60,358 bases of DNA from Rodentolepis nana (GCA_900617975.1 UZAE01012123.1:1-60358), one strand, 5' to 3'. Shown: positions 41,179 through 52,801, counted from the first letter of the stretch. The notes: a model not told the origin generated them from the sequence alone. Made by a program: numbers and translations.

Positions 41179-42879
41179 ATTTTATCACAGTAAGTGAATA
41201 TACAATGACCCCAGCATTGACATCGCCCTTTTTCGGAACCTGACCATTCTCGACAAGGCAGAAATGACATAAATCATGATTGAAGTTCACTGAACACTGA
41301 TACTACCCATTATTTATTTTGAAAAACATATAATTATGTTAAAGCTGCCATAGTTGCTTAATAAAAATCCCTGAAGTAATGGATGTTTATATCAAACCAA
41401 AAGGATTACCCAATCCTTTAATTTATTGTCTACATATACAATATTCTACTCTAATTTCAAATTTTAATTAAAATAATTTTAGAGTGAACAGAAAAGAACA
41501 TAACTACATAATATAAGAATGATCAGAAGTTTGTGGTGAGCATATGGCTGAACCGAGGAATCTCATGGACTCTCGAAAGTTCTGTTACGGGAGGCGTGCC
41601 ACTGATCCCGTTTGGCTGTGTTGCTGATCACGTTGGGGAGTAAATGCGGTCTCGAGTACAGGCACCTCCCAAACTATCAACAATCATTAGTGACAGCATA
41701 GTGATCGAAACCAAAACTGTATTTAATGACTAAGTTCTATGCCAATGACAGCACAACACGAGCAAACGCTTTCACGACATATGCTGTTTCCTTAAAAGTC
41801 AAGGTTTATATGTGTAGCATGACTTACACGTCAGAGTGCCAAAAGCGACTCTATATATATATTTGAATTATGGATTCAGAATTCAATATTTTTTATCTAA
41901 TATTTACTACCCTTTGCTTATTACTGTTTATGTAGTGCGGAGCTAAATGTCTTATCGATTGACTTGGATTATTAGTCTTAACTTTCCAATATTCCCTGTT
42001 AATTTATAAATGCAATTCATATAACAATCAATTTTTAGGTTCTTTCCCAATGACTTTAAACTATTTTCTTTATTTATTTTTTTTTATTCACATAATTTAT
42101 TTGAACCTTCATCAAGCGGTCTCGTCTGCTTGTCTTCTTTATGTTAGACCAGTCACCGTCGTATCACAAATTCACTTTCCAGATCCAAATTGATCGGTCA
42201 ATTCGATTGGAATCATTTTTTTGTGCTTATCTTACGAAGAATTGACAATAAGCAATTATATTCCAACATATTTCTTTCATTTGTGGAATCAGATTTGATC
42301 TTGTGAGACTCTCCTTATCATTGAATAATAAGCCCATAAACCTTATTCTTGAAAAATAATAAATTTTAGCATTAATTAATTAAATTATTTATAATTGATA
42401 TTTATTTGTGAATGTATTTATTTACTGGTGGATATTAACATATTTCTTAAGGGTAAACTGCAAGTAATAAAAAGTGAAAGGTTCGAAGTCTATAGAAATG
42501 TATAAATAATGTATACATTAAATTCCATTAAGGTATAATTCAATTTAGCCCAGTTGTATCTATCGATATTTCTTCACTATTTTCGTATAAATTTTCTCAA
42601 TTAACTCCTTAAAAATAGATTAAGAATCATTATTATACTCTGTAACTTATAAATAATTGTGGTGTATATATATTCTTAAAGTATACGCCTTTTATAGATT
42701 TAAGAGTGGTTTTCACGAACGTTCTTCATTTTGATTAAGCATATTTTATTAAAACGTTACAGTAATACGTGCATCTATACTAACTCTGTCCCAGTAAGAT
42801 AGGGCGAACTGTTTAATATAATTTAAAATCGTCTTACTTCCTAAATCTTTTGGCAGGTCTATGGGCTTAGGGATGATGA
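41179..42879. other. Intergenic with a GC-richer island
   Basis: About 41536-41665 is clearly richer in G+C than its surroundings (for example GTTACGGGAGGCGTGCCACT) and belongs to no family I recognise. It could be an old repeat, a non-coding RNA or a regulatory element. No gene is supported elsewhere in the stretch. Confidence 0.45.
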
Positions 42880-42911
42880 GGGGGAGGGGGGGGGGAGGGT
42901 TTGGGAGGGGG
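42880..42911 (+). other. Potential G-quadruplex
   Basis: The order is G5, A, G10, A, G3, TTT, G3, A, G5, that is five or more G-tracts with 1-3-base loops. This meets the usual quadruplex pattern on the plus strand. Whether it has any role is unknown. Confidence 0.6.
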
Positions 42912-45830
42912 TTAGAGGTCATCGTCATGATCAAACAACCGGTCACTCATCACTGAGTCTCGTAGACAAAGCAATCTACCGAACCAATCAGGATATTCGA
43001 ATGTTTGGAACAACAATTTTAAATATTAGGTGAAATTTGGTTCTCATAGCACCTCAACTTAACGCCAAAATCTACCTTTCACCCTTTGCCCGACCAGAAT
43101 GTAAAATAGTAAAATTTTGCGCCTTGAAATAACTCCTCGGGTCATTTAAAAAAGCAACTACTAAGGTAAAAATTTAATTGGAAATTAAATTAAATGCCCT
43201 TACTGACTGCTACATTAGTATATTTCTAAAAGCATGGCGATGAAACGAAAATAAATCGGTGATTTCAAATATAATTCATTGGCAGGCAATATCTTTGCAT
43301 TTAATTTGTTTTCAAGAAGGAAGAGATGGGTTACTTTAATTTACGAAAGGTTTTACAATCTTAGGTGGTAGAGGATACGTTATAGTCATTAATTTATGAA
43401 AAATTTAAAGAAAACTATCCATACATTATCTCGTTCAAACTCAGAAGATTGTTTATCCTGGGTTTTAATGTACCAGTACTTCTATAAACGACTCATTTTC
43501 TAATGTCATCATTTTCTCGTCTTTTATTTTTTGAATCAATTTGAAGGGTATCGTAATTATCTTTCAAGTTCTAGCGGTGCTAACTTAAACGAATTTGTTT
43601 TGAGTTGCAAAAAAGACAAATTGAGGGATTTCAGTCTTGAAATCACGATTTCTACATGATCTAGTGGCAGTTATACCTTTCAATTTAATTTTTTGAGATT
43701 AGAGAGCGTTCAGTCGGATATTGGATTGGTAGAACCATGGCTAGTGGATGAAAATTGTAGCAGATGTCATTTCCAATTTGCAAGGGTTTATACATATTTA
43801 TATTTGCACCATTTCGCATTTCATAATTCCATTCTTATAGTTACTGAACCAAGATAGCTTAATGATATAACCATCATTGACTTCGACAAATCAGAGCTTG
43901 CTTAAATTCATTCCTAATGAACTTTACTAATACTTTAGAATGTCATCTTTCAATTTTTACTTCCAGTGATCTAAAGCTAATCTTTGAGTCGATGATTGAA
44001 ACCAAAGTGATAGAATATCTTCCCTAGAAAAAATGATGAAAACAGTAAATTTAGGCCATTACTTAATCTCTAGCCTTACTTCGGAGTCATAAATCAATTA
44101 TAATAAGGAGTGTTAAGGAAATCCCTCCCACCTCTTTAAGATAAACTCTCTTAAGAAATCGGCGTCTTGGCCAAACAAACTAATTAATGTGAGTTACGTT
44201 CAGACCGGAATCGAAACTCCGACTGACATTTAGTCATAACACTGGAGTCGCCTGAGATGAAATGTATTAGTCGGGTTAGTCTGCGAGCTTAAATCTAGGG
44301 TACAAGCCCTTTTTACAATCATTCTAAGCACTATTAAGCAACAAATACCGCCTAAAAGGTACCAATTGTTTCAGATTTAACAGCCGCAATAATTGGAATA
44401 CATAATGCTAATTGAACGTCAGGCACGTATCAAATTGAATTAATTCTAGTCAAATGAAATTGAAAATAGTATCTTAATTCTATGGGTTATGTTATAAGGT
44501 CTCTGAAATAGACTCTAGGTATTAGCCACAATCCAAAAGTTCCTTTTTACTCAGTTTACACAAGTGTAATTTCCAAAGTTAAGTTTAATAACAACTTTTC
44601 GAATATATTTAGTTTTATATGCTTTTACAACGAAATGCAATTATTCGATCATTTCTAATAGGTTAATTAGCATATTGAATATATTATTTAAAACCTATCA
44701 GGAATACTAAATTAATTAATTTGTGGTTAATTAAACTATTCTGAATAATCAATCATTTTAATATATTTAAAGCGGTTGTTATTAAAGTCGTGATAATCTA
44801 AGTGTTATTTCGAATGACAAATATATATTGTTTAGAAATTTTATTTGCTCGTGAGGGGATCGATTTTATCGATTTTTCACCGAAAGATGACTCACAGTTA
44901 TCGATTGTTAAAACTTTCACATAAATCGATATTCACATATCAAATAAAAGATAAGAGATTAATAATGGAATGATTTTAACTTCTCTCCGACAGTATATTC
45001 TATTGTTTTGCAAATGCACTTTAGGACTTAAGTGAGGTAATAAAATAAACCTTAGCACTCTAAGATAATGGTAAACAAATAGAATTAAAATTAAAACAGC
45101 CAGTTTTTCAACATCTGGTGTTGGTAAAAGTTAATTTTCTGATAGCCTAGATTCAAACCACTCTTGGCCATGGAAACTGTGTTTCGTGAGTCATCCAGTA
45201 ACTAATCAATGAGAACTAGATAGTTATTCGAGTGGAAATTAAAAAAAACTAGGTCTATAATTTAGCAAAACTCAGCTAAGCAGTCACGACTTATGCTGGT
45301 TGGGAAAATTTAATTGTAAGCATAACTCAGTGGTTGATAAAAATATTTGGGTGATTTTTCACTATAAATTTAACACTAATTAACCGAAAATTTTTCGTTG
45401 CTTTAAAAAATAAACTTAAGCTTAATAAGCTTGAAGTGAAGACGATATTTGCAATTATTCTAATTAAATAAGCTGTGGTTGTTAATTCCGGTATGCTATG
45501 TGCTGTCACTAAACTGAGTCAGATGTGTATAAGGAATTAATTAAATTCCACCGTCTATCTCAAGTGAGTCAAGTCAATTTTAATTTCTAATTAAAGGCTT
45601 AATCAAACAGCAATTAACGCCAATCAATGCAACCAAATCAACTTTCTCGAGTGGCGTATGCAAATTACCATCAGTGATTAGGGTAAGAGAATGACATTTT
45701 AACAAACATGTATTATGAACACTATTTTCATTTTCATTATGCTCTAAAATAATCATACTAGGACTCGTTATGTTTAGCAAATAAGTATAATGTTCCAACA
45801 CATTTTCGAGCCCACAATAAAGGCTAAAAA
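42912..45830. other. Intergenic, downstream of the minus-strand gene
   Basis: No gene is supported. The stretch contains the ATCGAT cluster annotated separately. A box-B-like string lies on the minus strand near 44205 without a foldable tRNA around it. Confidence 0.5.
44859..44930. promoter_or_regulatory. Candidate enhancer: ATCGAT cluster with AP-1 site
   Basis: ATCGAT occurs four times in 72 bp (44859, 44868, 44900, 44925), against about 0.02 expected at this base composition. A perfect AP-1 heptamer, TGACTCA, sits between them (44888-44894). ATCGAT is the core of DRE/DREF and Cut/Onecut sites in other animals. The cluster lies about 1 kb beyond the 3' end of the minus-strand gene. Regulatory function is inferred. 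Confidence 0.4.
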
Positions 45831-45853
45831 TCTTGAGGATAATGTCCCATTAT

Positions 45854-45859
45854 TTTATT
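45854..45859 (-). terminator. Polyadenylation signal AATAAA of the zinc-finger gene
   Basis: TTTATT on the plus strand reads AATAAA on the minus strand, about 235 bases after the stop codon at 46093. This fits a 3' UTR of about 250 bases. Other AATAAA strings are common in such AT-rich DNA, so the assignment is tentative. Confidence 0.4.
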
Positions 45860-46092
45860 CAATATATTTACACAAGGTAGACGTTGACACCATAACGACA
45901 AAATTTGGAGTGGATCAAGAGGTCTTTTGGGGATGGATAGGGAAAGAGAGGGAGGAAGAAAGGCGGTACAAATACACACAAAATTTTAGGCAAACAGTTT
46001 TTCAAAGGGCAAGAATCCGTGCTCAACTGATAATCACAGGCACACTGGACATGCCAAAAATTGGAAGAATGGAGTAGGGAGAAAAAACGTTT

Positions 46093-47616
46093 TCAATTTA
46101 CCGGACTCAACTTTGAAGGCAAAGAAGGTGGGGGAGGGGAAACTAAGGGTACCTGTGAGGCCAAGGTCATATCTCCAGGAGATAGTTGATTGGCTGATGC
46201 AGCGATTTGGACAACTCGTGAAACAAGGTTGCAAAATGAGTTTGGAGATAGGAATGGAGGAGGAGGACCCGCAGGAGGCAGGAGGGAGGGGTTGGGTGAT
46301 GGATTCTCCATAAGTGCATTAGGAGAAACACTAGGAGGAGGAAGCTTCTTTAATCCACCAGACGACCCTCCATTACTAGAGGCACTAACGCTCGATTGAT
46401 ATTGGAAATGCGTTTTCAAATGTGATAGAACGTTGCTCATAACAGGGTAGCGATTTCTTGCGACAGAAAAGCGCACAGCACATGTTCTTTCGCGTTTCTC
46501 TCGACAGAGATGACAGTAGAAGATGCCAGTCACTCGTTTTTGACCATTTTCACCCCCACCTGTGACCTCCATCTCCATGTCAAAGTGCTGCCCACGCACA
46601 AGATTGGCGTTGACAAATTGTCGAGCGGCTAAGCGACATGCACTAGCGGAGGAATGATGAATAAGTCTTTCCACATCAATATTATCAGAAAATGAATACC
46701 TTGATTGAGGAGAGGTGGATTGAGATTGTGTTGGCAATGGGAATCTGCCTCCATTCATACAGTCCAGGAGTCTTTTACAATCTCCATCAAAGGAGGAGGA
46801 AGGATTTGGCAGGGATGGATGATTCGCAAAAGAAAGATTATCTGTGGAAGAAATATGGGCAGGGGGAGGAATGAGACTTGAGTCGACTCCTCCGTTTGCA
46901 AAAGCAGGATCTGGAGGACTACCTTCAGAAGATGAAGCCATGGATGATACACCGGGATTCGAGCAATCCGTTTGTGTGGCAACATCGGAAATTACATTAT
47001 AGGATGTAGAGGGTAGTGTTAGAAAACCATTTGATCTTTTCAGTTCCTCAACAGCTAAGCGAAGACCACAGACAACACCAGCAGGTAGCTTAAAATTACT
47101 CGGATGTCGAGCGTATAATGGACCAAGGAAATGCTGACGAATTTTATGAGAAGTAATCAGACCACAAGTGGTGCCAACGAAATTCTCCAATCTTCGAATA
47201 TTCGTCTCATTATTCAGGCAGGAAAATACGACTGCATTGTCAAATCCAGCTAATTCTAAACAATTTATGACGTAGTCAGCTCGTATATATTTTCGAATTA
47301 ATTCACGGAGAGCTGGATCCATGGGATTCAGAGCAGCTGAAAAGTATTGGTTTTCGTCGCCTTCACCACCACCTACCTCACAAACGGTATAATCTTCATT
47401 CTCATCACCTTCGGAAAAATCCGTTTCCCCGCCTAAGGGTTCACCTGGAGATAGACTTGGTTTGCTTTCTGGGGCCCGATTGTCTAGGGTATCCTCTTCG
47501 TTGTTTTCAGAAACAGAGTTAATTGAACTTTTTATTCGTTTTTTGAAGGATGGGTCAGAATCATGCTCGTAAATACTGCGTTTACGCATGTCGACCACTT
47601 CATCATTACAGTCCAT
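46093..47616 (-). CDS. Putative nuclear zinc-finger protein, 507 residues, uncharacterised
   Basis: This is a long intact frame in a region without other long frames. I do not recognise the protein. The start is the ATG at 47616. The frame extends 15 codons further upstream, but that stretch looks like an intron ending in CTTTAG at 47625. Residues 11-29 carry a bipartite basic motif (RKR...KKRIK) suggesting nuclear import. An acidic serine-rich segment follows. Residues about 100-147 are predicted helical (DPALRELIRKYI, then AGFDNAVVFSCL, then IRRLENFV) and look like a folded domain. A long Ser/Pro-rich linker leads to C368-x2-C371-x27-H399-x3-H403, followed by F404 (SNVLSHLKTHF), which resembles a BED or atypical C2H2 finger. 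The C terminus is Pro-rich. A DNA- or RNA-binding regulator is the natural guess, and a domesticated transposase is an alternative. The last codons contain CCG|GTAAAT, a possible splice donor, so the true C terminus could differ. Confidence 0.75.
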   Translation of the reverse strand: MDCNDEVVDMRKRSIYEHDSDPSFKKRIKSSINSVSENNEEDTLDNRAPESKPSLSPGEPLGGETDFSEGDENEDYTVCEVGGGEGDENQYFSAALNPMDPALRELIRKYIRADYVINCLELAGFDNAVVFSCLNNETNIRRLENFVGTTCGLITSHKIRQHFLGPLYARHPSNFKLPAGVVCGLRLAVEELKRSNGFLTLPSTSYNVISDVATQTDCSNPGVSSMASSSEGSPPDPAFANGGVDSSLIPPPAHISSTDNLSFANHPSLPNPSSSFDGDCKRLLDCMNGGRFPLPTQSQSTSPQSRYSFSDNIDVERLIHHSSASACRLAARQFVNANLVRGQHFDMEMEVTGGGENGQKRVTGIFYCHLCREKRERTCAVRFSVARNRYPVMSNVLSHLKTHFQYQSSVSASSNGGSSGGLKKLPPPSVSPNALMENPSPNPSLLPPAGPPPPFLSPNSFCNLVSRVVQIAASANQLSPGDMTLASQVPLVSPPPPSLPSKLSPVN

Positions 47617-47624
47617 TTTCCTTC

Positions 47625-47861
47625 CTAAAGTTAGAGGATTACAATAAAAAATTAACTTCATAAAATCAAGGAATAAATATCCTCAAAACAAAAAAATGAG
47701 ATAAAAATATTTAGCAATAATTTCAGTGTCAACTTTTCCACAGAAATATATCCAAAATTGGTTCCACAATCAGTTCAATGATCACAAAAGTCAAATAAAT
47801 TCTTTATCATTATTAGTCGAATTAAAAAGCAACCTCAATAAAAAAGGGAAATAGCACTTAC
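47625..47861 (-). other. 5'-UTR intron of the zinc-finger gene
   Basis: On the minus strand a consensus donor TTGTG|GTAAGT at 47862/47861 is followed 237 bases later by a branch-like CTAAC and the acceptor ACTTTAG|GAAGG at 47625/47624. The ATG follows eight bases after the acceptor. Such a 5'-UTR intron explains why the frame upstream of 47616 need not be coding. Confidence 0.6.
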
Positions 47862-47957
47862 CACAAATCGCGAATACTTATTACCTCAAGATGGATTATC
47901 CCGAGAACTCCTTTATTAACTCCTAATAAATAGGAGTAAACATAAAAGAACGTTGCG

Positions 47958-48020
47958 ATTGGATGAAAAATGATATTAAACTAAGTCATCATTGGTTGAG
48001 GTCACTAAATACCCGATTGG
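47958..48020 (-). promoter_or_regulatory. Triple CCAAT-box promoter of the zinc-finger gene
   Basis: ATTGG on the plus strand (CCAAT on the gene's strand) occurs at 47958-47962, 47991-47995 and 48016-48020, spaced 33 and 25 bp. Multiple CCAAT boxes about 30 bp apart are the classic NF-Y promoter layout. They lie about 100-160 bp upstream of the inferred first-exon donor at 47862, where a promoter would be expected. The same element might also serve CASC3, which is divergent. Confidence 0.45.
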
Positions 48021-49748
48021 TTCATTCTATTTGAATAAAGAAATAAATATTACAAGGTTAAAAAAGATAATTAATCAATTTAAAGTATAAAAATCGAATA
48101 ACTGCAATTATTAATAAGCTATAGTTTTACAAACGTTTATGCAACAAGCTCATAATTTCTTTAACAACAAATCATTTGGTAAAAATTGGCATTGTCCTAA
48201 GGCTAAACATACATTGGACAATGAATTTAATTTATTCTTATCAAATTCTCATTATAGAGAAAACCACAATTTTCTTAAGGCCTATATGTTTCCGTAAATA
48301 GTTTGAATTTTTTTCATTTGATTCAGAAAACATTGAAAGGTAAAAAACGAATTTAGACCCGTGCCTGATATAAAAATTATCTACCACTTAAGATTGTCCA
48401 TATAAATTTCATTAAAAACGTGTAACCTAAAATTTTTCTAATTGTAAGAAGATAATTGTCAAAATTGACACATGAACTTTGACGCATTCTCACATTATTC
48501 AAATTACCGTTATTATCGAAAGACAATCAATCACGAAAATTTTGGTAGCCATCTCACAAATAGACAATGCTTACATATTTATAATTCATCGTAATTATGT
48601 TTGGTGGGAAATTTGCCTTGAAGAATTTTGGGTATTGGCAAATATCGTTGGATTGATTTGAATAAATTGATTATATATTTAATACCAATTTAAAAGTAAA
48701 ATCAAGTCAATTTAAATTAACTCAATTGCGTTTCAGGAATTTTATTTCTTTGCAGGCCAGGCCTGGGCAAACAATTGAAATTATGTTGTTGGTCATCGTG
48801 ACAGTCGGTATTAAAATAAAATGTGTCAAAAATGTTTGATATTTCCTTAAATAATGTACTGCAACGCAAAAAATATTTCCATCACACTTTGAAATTAAGG
48901 TATTTTATCTTTATTTATTATATATTTTCATAATATTTCGTGGATTTGAGTTCAAATTCTAATAGTTATTATGGAGATACGGTACAGGAAATTTTGGTAA
49001 TCAATTTGAATAATAAATTCTAAATTTTATGGATATAACTATAATATTACTCCGATTATAGTGAAATATAAAATATCGCATTTTTTTTATTCAAAATTAT
49101 TCCATCTGAATAAATGATTAATTATAACTTGACACTACTTGGAATCAATTAGAGCACTTTATTTGAACTCACAGTGATAGCAGAATAAAATAAAAACAGC
49201 AATAATAACGAAAATAATATGATATTATACATAGACTAGAATTTTAAAAAAAATATTATATTAAATATTAAATATTATAATGGAAATGTTTAATAAATTA
49301 GATTAATTTGTTTTACATGCTAAAAATGATAAGCGGCTAAAGTAAGTCATAACGTTCGTTAGTCCTTGTGTTTTGGGCTGGAGTCTCTACTGTAATAGTT
49401 TTTATTGATTTTATTTATAAGGAATTTAAGTCTTTTTGTTATTAACTATAATCGCATTTCTAGCAGGATTTTTAGATAATTTATTTCAGTTATGTTATTT
49501 TTCCTGCATATTACATATTGTATTTTGATTTCAATTTATTCAGTTTTCTTCTATTTTGCCCTTTTCTTATTTTTGGTCAACTTTCTCAATTAATAATATT
49601 TAGCCTTATGTGTAGTTTATATTTCGTATAATTTTTGTCATTTGGTAATAATACTTGCATGTATCATTAGCCTTCTGAGATATTATTTCTATCTTGTCTA
49701 TTATTTTAATGGTTGTACATTTTGATAGTTTATTCATCGTCAAGTGAA
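48021..49748. other. Divergent intergenic region between the two genes
   Basis: This is very AT-rich and free of the retroposon family. It must hold the CASC3 promoter and any 5'-UTR exon, but I cannot place a transcription start. GATAG at 49723-49727 could be a splice acceptor for the CASC3 exon. An in-frame stop at 49707 bounds the frame. Confidence 0.5.
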
Positions 49749-51366
49749 ATGGATACCGGAATGAATGCATCGGAGAATTCGCATTCCCATTCTGATGATT
49801 TGGATAAAGGATCTGATGAACAGACTGGTGGTGAATCATCCTCGAAGAAGACTTCATCCGAATTCGACGAAGCACCTGCCCCAAACCTCCATAAAAATAG
49901 GGAAAAGAATGATGTTCCTAATAAAACATCGCAAGCTATTATGAAATTACCGAAATCAGAAAATGAACCGGTAGTTCTTGATGATAAACACGAGGAAAAT
50001 TCACATGCTGCTTCGAGGAGTGATGATTCACAAGGCATGCAGAGTTTCAACACTGTCTTTAATGCTGAAGAAATCGATTCCAACTCTAAAGAGTGTGAAG
50101 AAGACCGAGATAAACATGACGAAGAGAGTCAAAATATCGAGGCGGAGGAGGACTTGGTGTACTCTGGAGAAGGAGAGGAAGAAGAAGAATATTCGGATGA
50201 TGAGGACGAAGATGTGCCTATTATAAATCGCCGAAGACATTTTGGGGACTCTGATGAGGAGGAAAGTTGTGAAGAAGAAGAAGAAGAAGAAATCATACAA
50301 AATGAACCACATCGTGATGTTACATCTGAAACAGATGATAATAGCGAGCAAGATCAGCCACAAATTGAAGATAGAATTGCCGACAAGGAAAAGAACGCAG
50401 AGGCTGAAGTGGGTGCAAAGGTCAAAAGACCCAATCGTCGCGATCCCACTTATGTCCCTAGAGAAGGAGCCTTCTTCATGCATGACGCTAGAGATGCTTC
50501 AGATAATGAGGAGAATGACGAACGACGCCAATCTCTGAGGCCTAAGCCCTCAAAAAATCGACCAGGTATTGCAGCAAAGTGGTCTCATGATCTTTACGTT
50601 GAACGTGAGCAGCAACCACTTTCAACAAATGAAATTATCTCCCGCTATGGTTACAATATTCGTGAAAGAAGAGTTGATCAGATTGACGAGGCAGCTTCTC
50701 CTGCATCTGTTCAAAGGCGTTCAAACAATCATGGTGGCCGAGGTCATAGACGCTTTTATAAACCATCCCAAAATCCTCCCCCTAAATCTAAATCAGTTGC
50801 TTTCGCCGAGAATGATTTCCCTTCTCTTCAAGAAGCCGAAGAATTAAATAGAGAACAAGGATCGCGAAATTCATATCATCAAAGACGTGGTGGTTTCTCC
50901 TTTAGTAGGCGTGGAAACTCCCATCCAAGAAGTTCTGATTTCCACAGCAATAATCCCCCGAAAAGTGAGGAATCACAAATCAGTCAGACTGAACCTCAAA
51001 AACGCCAGATCCGCGGAAATAAATACCAAAGGGATGAAGGTATTCGTTCTGATCCCCAAAAACGTCCTCATGGACGTCTTTATTTTCATCCTGGTCCCAG
51101 TCGACGGAATCAAGATCCAAGACCTGGAGTGGATGTGCTTACCTATAACTCTAATAGTAAGCGCTACTCTACAAATCGACCTCAAAATAGTGCTAATTCT
51201 CAGTCAGAACGTCAACCAACAAGGCAAGTGGTGATCAGAAATCAACCCAAGCAGAATCAAAGATCGCAGATTAGTAGATCCTATAACAATAATAGGAATG
51301 CTCAACGACATGAACAAAATCGGGGTAGGCAGGACTGCTCTGATTCCCGTGTTGACCAGAGTAAAG
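49749..51366 (+). CDS. CASC3: CASC3 (MLN51/Barentsz), exon-junction-complex core factor, first coding exon
   Basis: CASC3 binds eIF4AIII and RNA in the exon junction complex and links spliced mRNAs to localisation, translation and decay. The start is the first ATG after an in-frame stop at 49707; no other ATG lies between. The order is as in the family. An acidic Ser/Asp/Glu N-terminal region (most acidic at residues 135-182, with a GAA run) comes first. Then come both halves of the SELOR domain: DPTYVPREGAFFMHD (232-246) and KWSHDLYVEREQQPLSTNEI...YGYNIRE (277-about 306). The FF, W278 and H280-D281 positions match those that contact eIF4AIII in the human protein. The rest is Arg/Gly/Gln-rich, with FAENDFPSL near 352-360 and RGG-like patches. 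The frame meets TAG at 51369, but AAAG|GTTAGT at 51366/51367 is a good donor. The exon supplies 539 codons plus one base. Confidence 0.93.
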
Positions 51367-52273
51367 GTTAGTTTCTCCTTATGTATATCTTTTAATTTTA
51401 ACTGACTTTATTTTTACATTTTATTCATGTGTTTTATGCTAACCCTAAGCTTTAGTTTCGCTATCTTCAATCATTTAACCGACCTTATTTGTCAAGTATT
51501 CGTATTCATTTTTCATTGGATTGATTTTAGAAAGGTTAGTATTAGTTCCGGTTATAAAGTAGCGATGACAATTAAATAATTTGTGAAATCAGGTTGTTTG
51601 CATTTTGGCTACTCTTCCTTCGTCTTGATCAATTCTTACTCAATATTGATAATCCTGTGTCTGAAATGGACCAACTTTTAGAATGATAATGCAGTTTTAG
51701 GTTTGTTTCATCGACATAATTGTTAATTGAAACGCTTACTTGTTTTTTTTATTGTACCATTGAACAAACGATGGACTTTTTGTGCTATAGGACTTTAAAA
51801 CTCGTTCTTTTATGGTGTTAATAATCATTTCTTCTATTGACCGATACAATTTTGGCATTATAACTCTGCCACCTTGATATCATTAAACCTAGTGAAAATT
51901 TGTCACTTTATCCCTTTTAGTAATCGCCATTTAAAAAAAGTAGATTTTATCTCTTACAGATTTCGTTTACAATGATTATTAGCTCAGAAATTACCAAAAT
52001 GGGATTTCACGAGCTCCATTATTTCAAAATGGCGCCACTACTCAATATTCTAATATTTTTCAACTCAGGTGTACGGCTTCTATAATTAGACGACGAAGCT
52101 GGACTCCTTAATATATAATTTGTTGAAGTCTTCGTATTTCCTGTGGATTTCTTATGTCCAGTATGATCTGTTGTTAAAATAGATCAAGTATTTCATGAAT
52201 ATCAAAAAATATGTCGCAAGCATCAATGAAGCTCTTGTCCTTGGAAGCTAAATCTCCGTTTCTTATTATCAAT

Positions 52274-52340
52274 TATTATTATTTCAAATGGCAGTCTTTA
52301 TGATATTTATCATTATCCCTTAGTTGACTTCAGCTTTCCC
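52274..52340 (-). repeat. SINE-like retroposon tail fragment
   Basis: TTTCAAATGGCAG to GTTGACTTCAGC matches the 3' end of the family in inverted orientation and then stops at a G run (52344-52354). It faces the head fragment at 52481-52577, with about 140 bp of unrelated sequence between them. Confidence 0.75.
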
Positions 52341-52480
52341 CACGGGGGGGGGGGTAGAACATATATAGCAGTTCATTGGTTGTCTTCTGGCTTCCCAGTA
52401 TCTTCGGGTTTCCGTCATTGTCTTTAGGGCTGGACGTCGAATCGGGTGGGTCTTCTCCATTTCCTCCTGTAGGTTACATA

Positions 52481-52577
52481 GGGATAGGCTTACCTCCGCG
52501 TGGTGCACCCTGGACAACGTATATTCATACGGTAAAAAGTCTATTACTTGGCATTTGACTTCAATTTTTACTATCAT
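52481..52577 (+). repeat. SINE-like retroposon head fragment
   Basis: This matches the first 95 bp or so of the family in sense orientation (GCTTACCTCCGCGTGGTGCA, then AACGTATATTCATACGGT). The E-box has changed to CGCGTG. Together with the inverted tail fragment it suggests a rearranged insertion. Confidence 0.75.
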
Positions 52578-52801
52578 AGAGTGAAGTTACATAATGTAGG
52601 TTAGTTGATAACAACTTGAAGGCCGAAAATAAATTTAAGTAGAAATTTGTGCTGTTTAAAGCAGGAACAAACTCATAATACTTGAATAAATACAGCCATC
52701 ATCTGGTGGTGTCTTTATGAAAAGGTGAATTTATAACAATTAGTTACAATGGTCAACAAATCTTTGTCACTTTGGAGTCCACACCTGCTGTTGATTAATG
52801 G

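Noticed and set aside
44190..44300. tRNA-like box-B string on the minus strand (TTTCGATTCC)
   Set aside because: The flanking bases do not form a T-stem and no acceptor stem or A box at the right distance was found.
45790..46077. 95-codon plus-strand frame next to the zinc-finger gene
   Set aside because: It is antisense to the likely 3' UTR of that gene, with no motif or independent gene signals.
50028..50483. 151-codon minus-strand frame (Phe-rich)
   Set aside because: It is the complement of the Glu/Lys-rich part of CASC3, a composition shadow.
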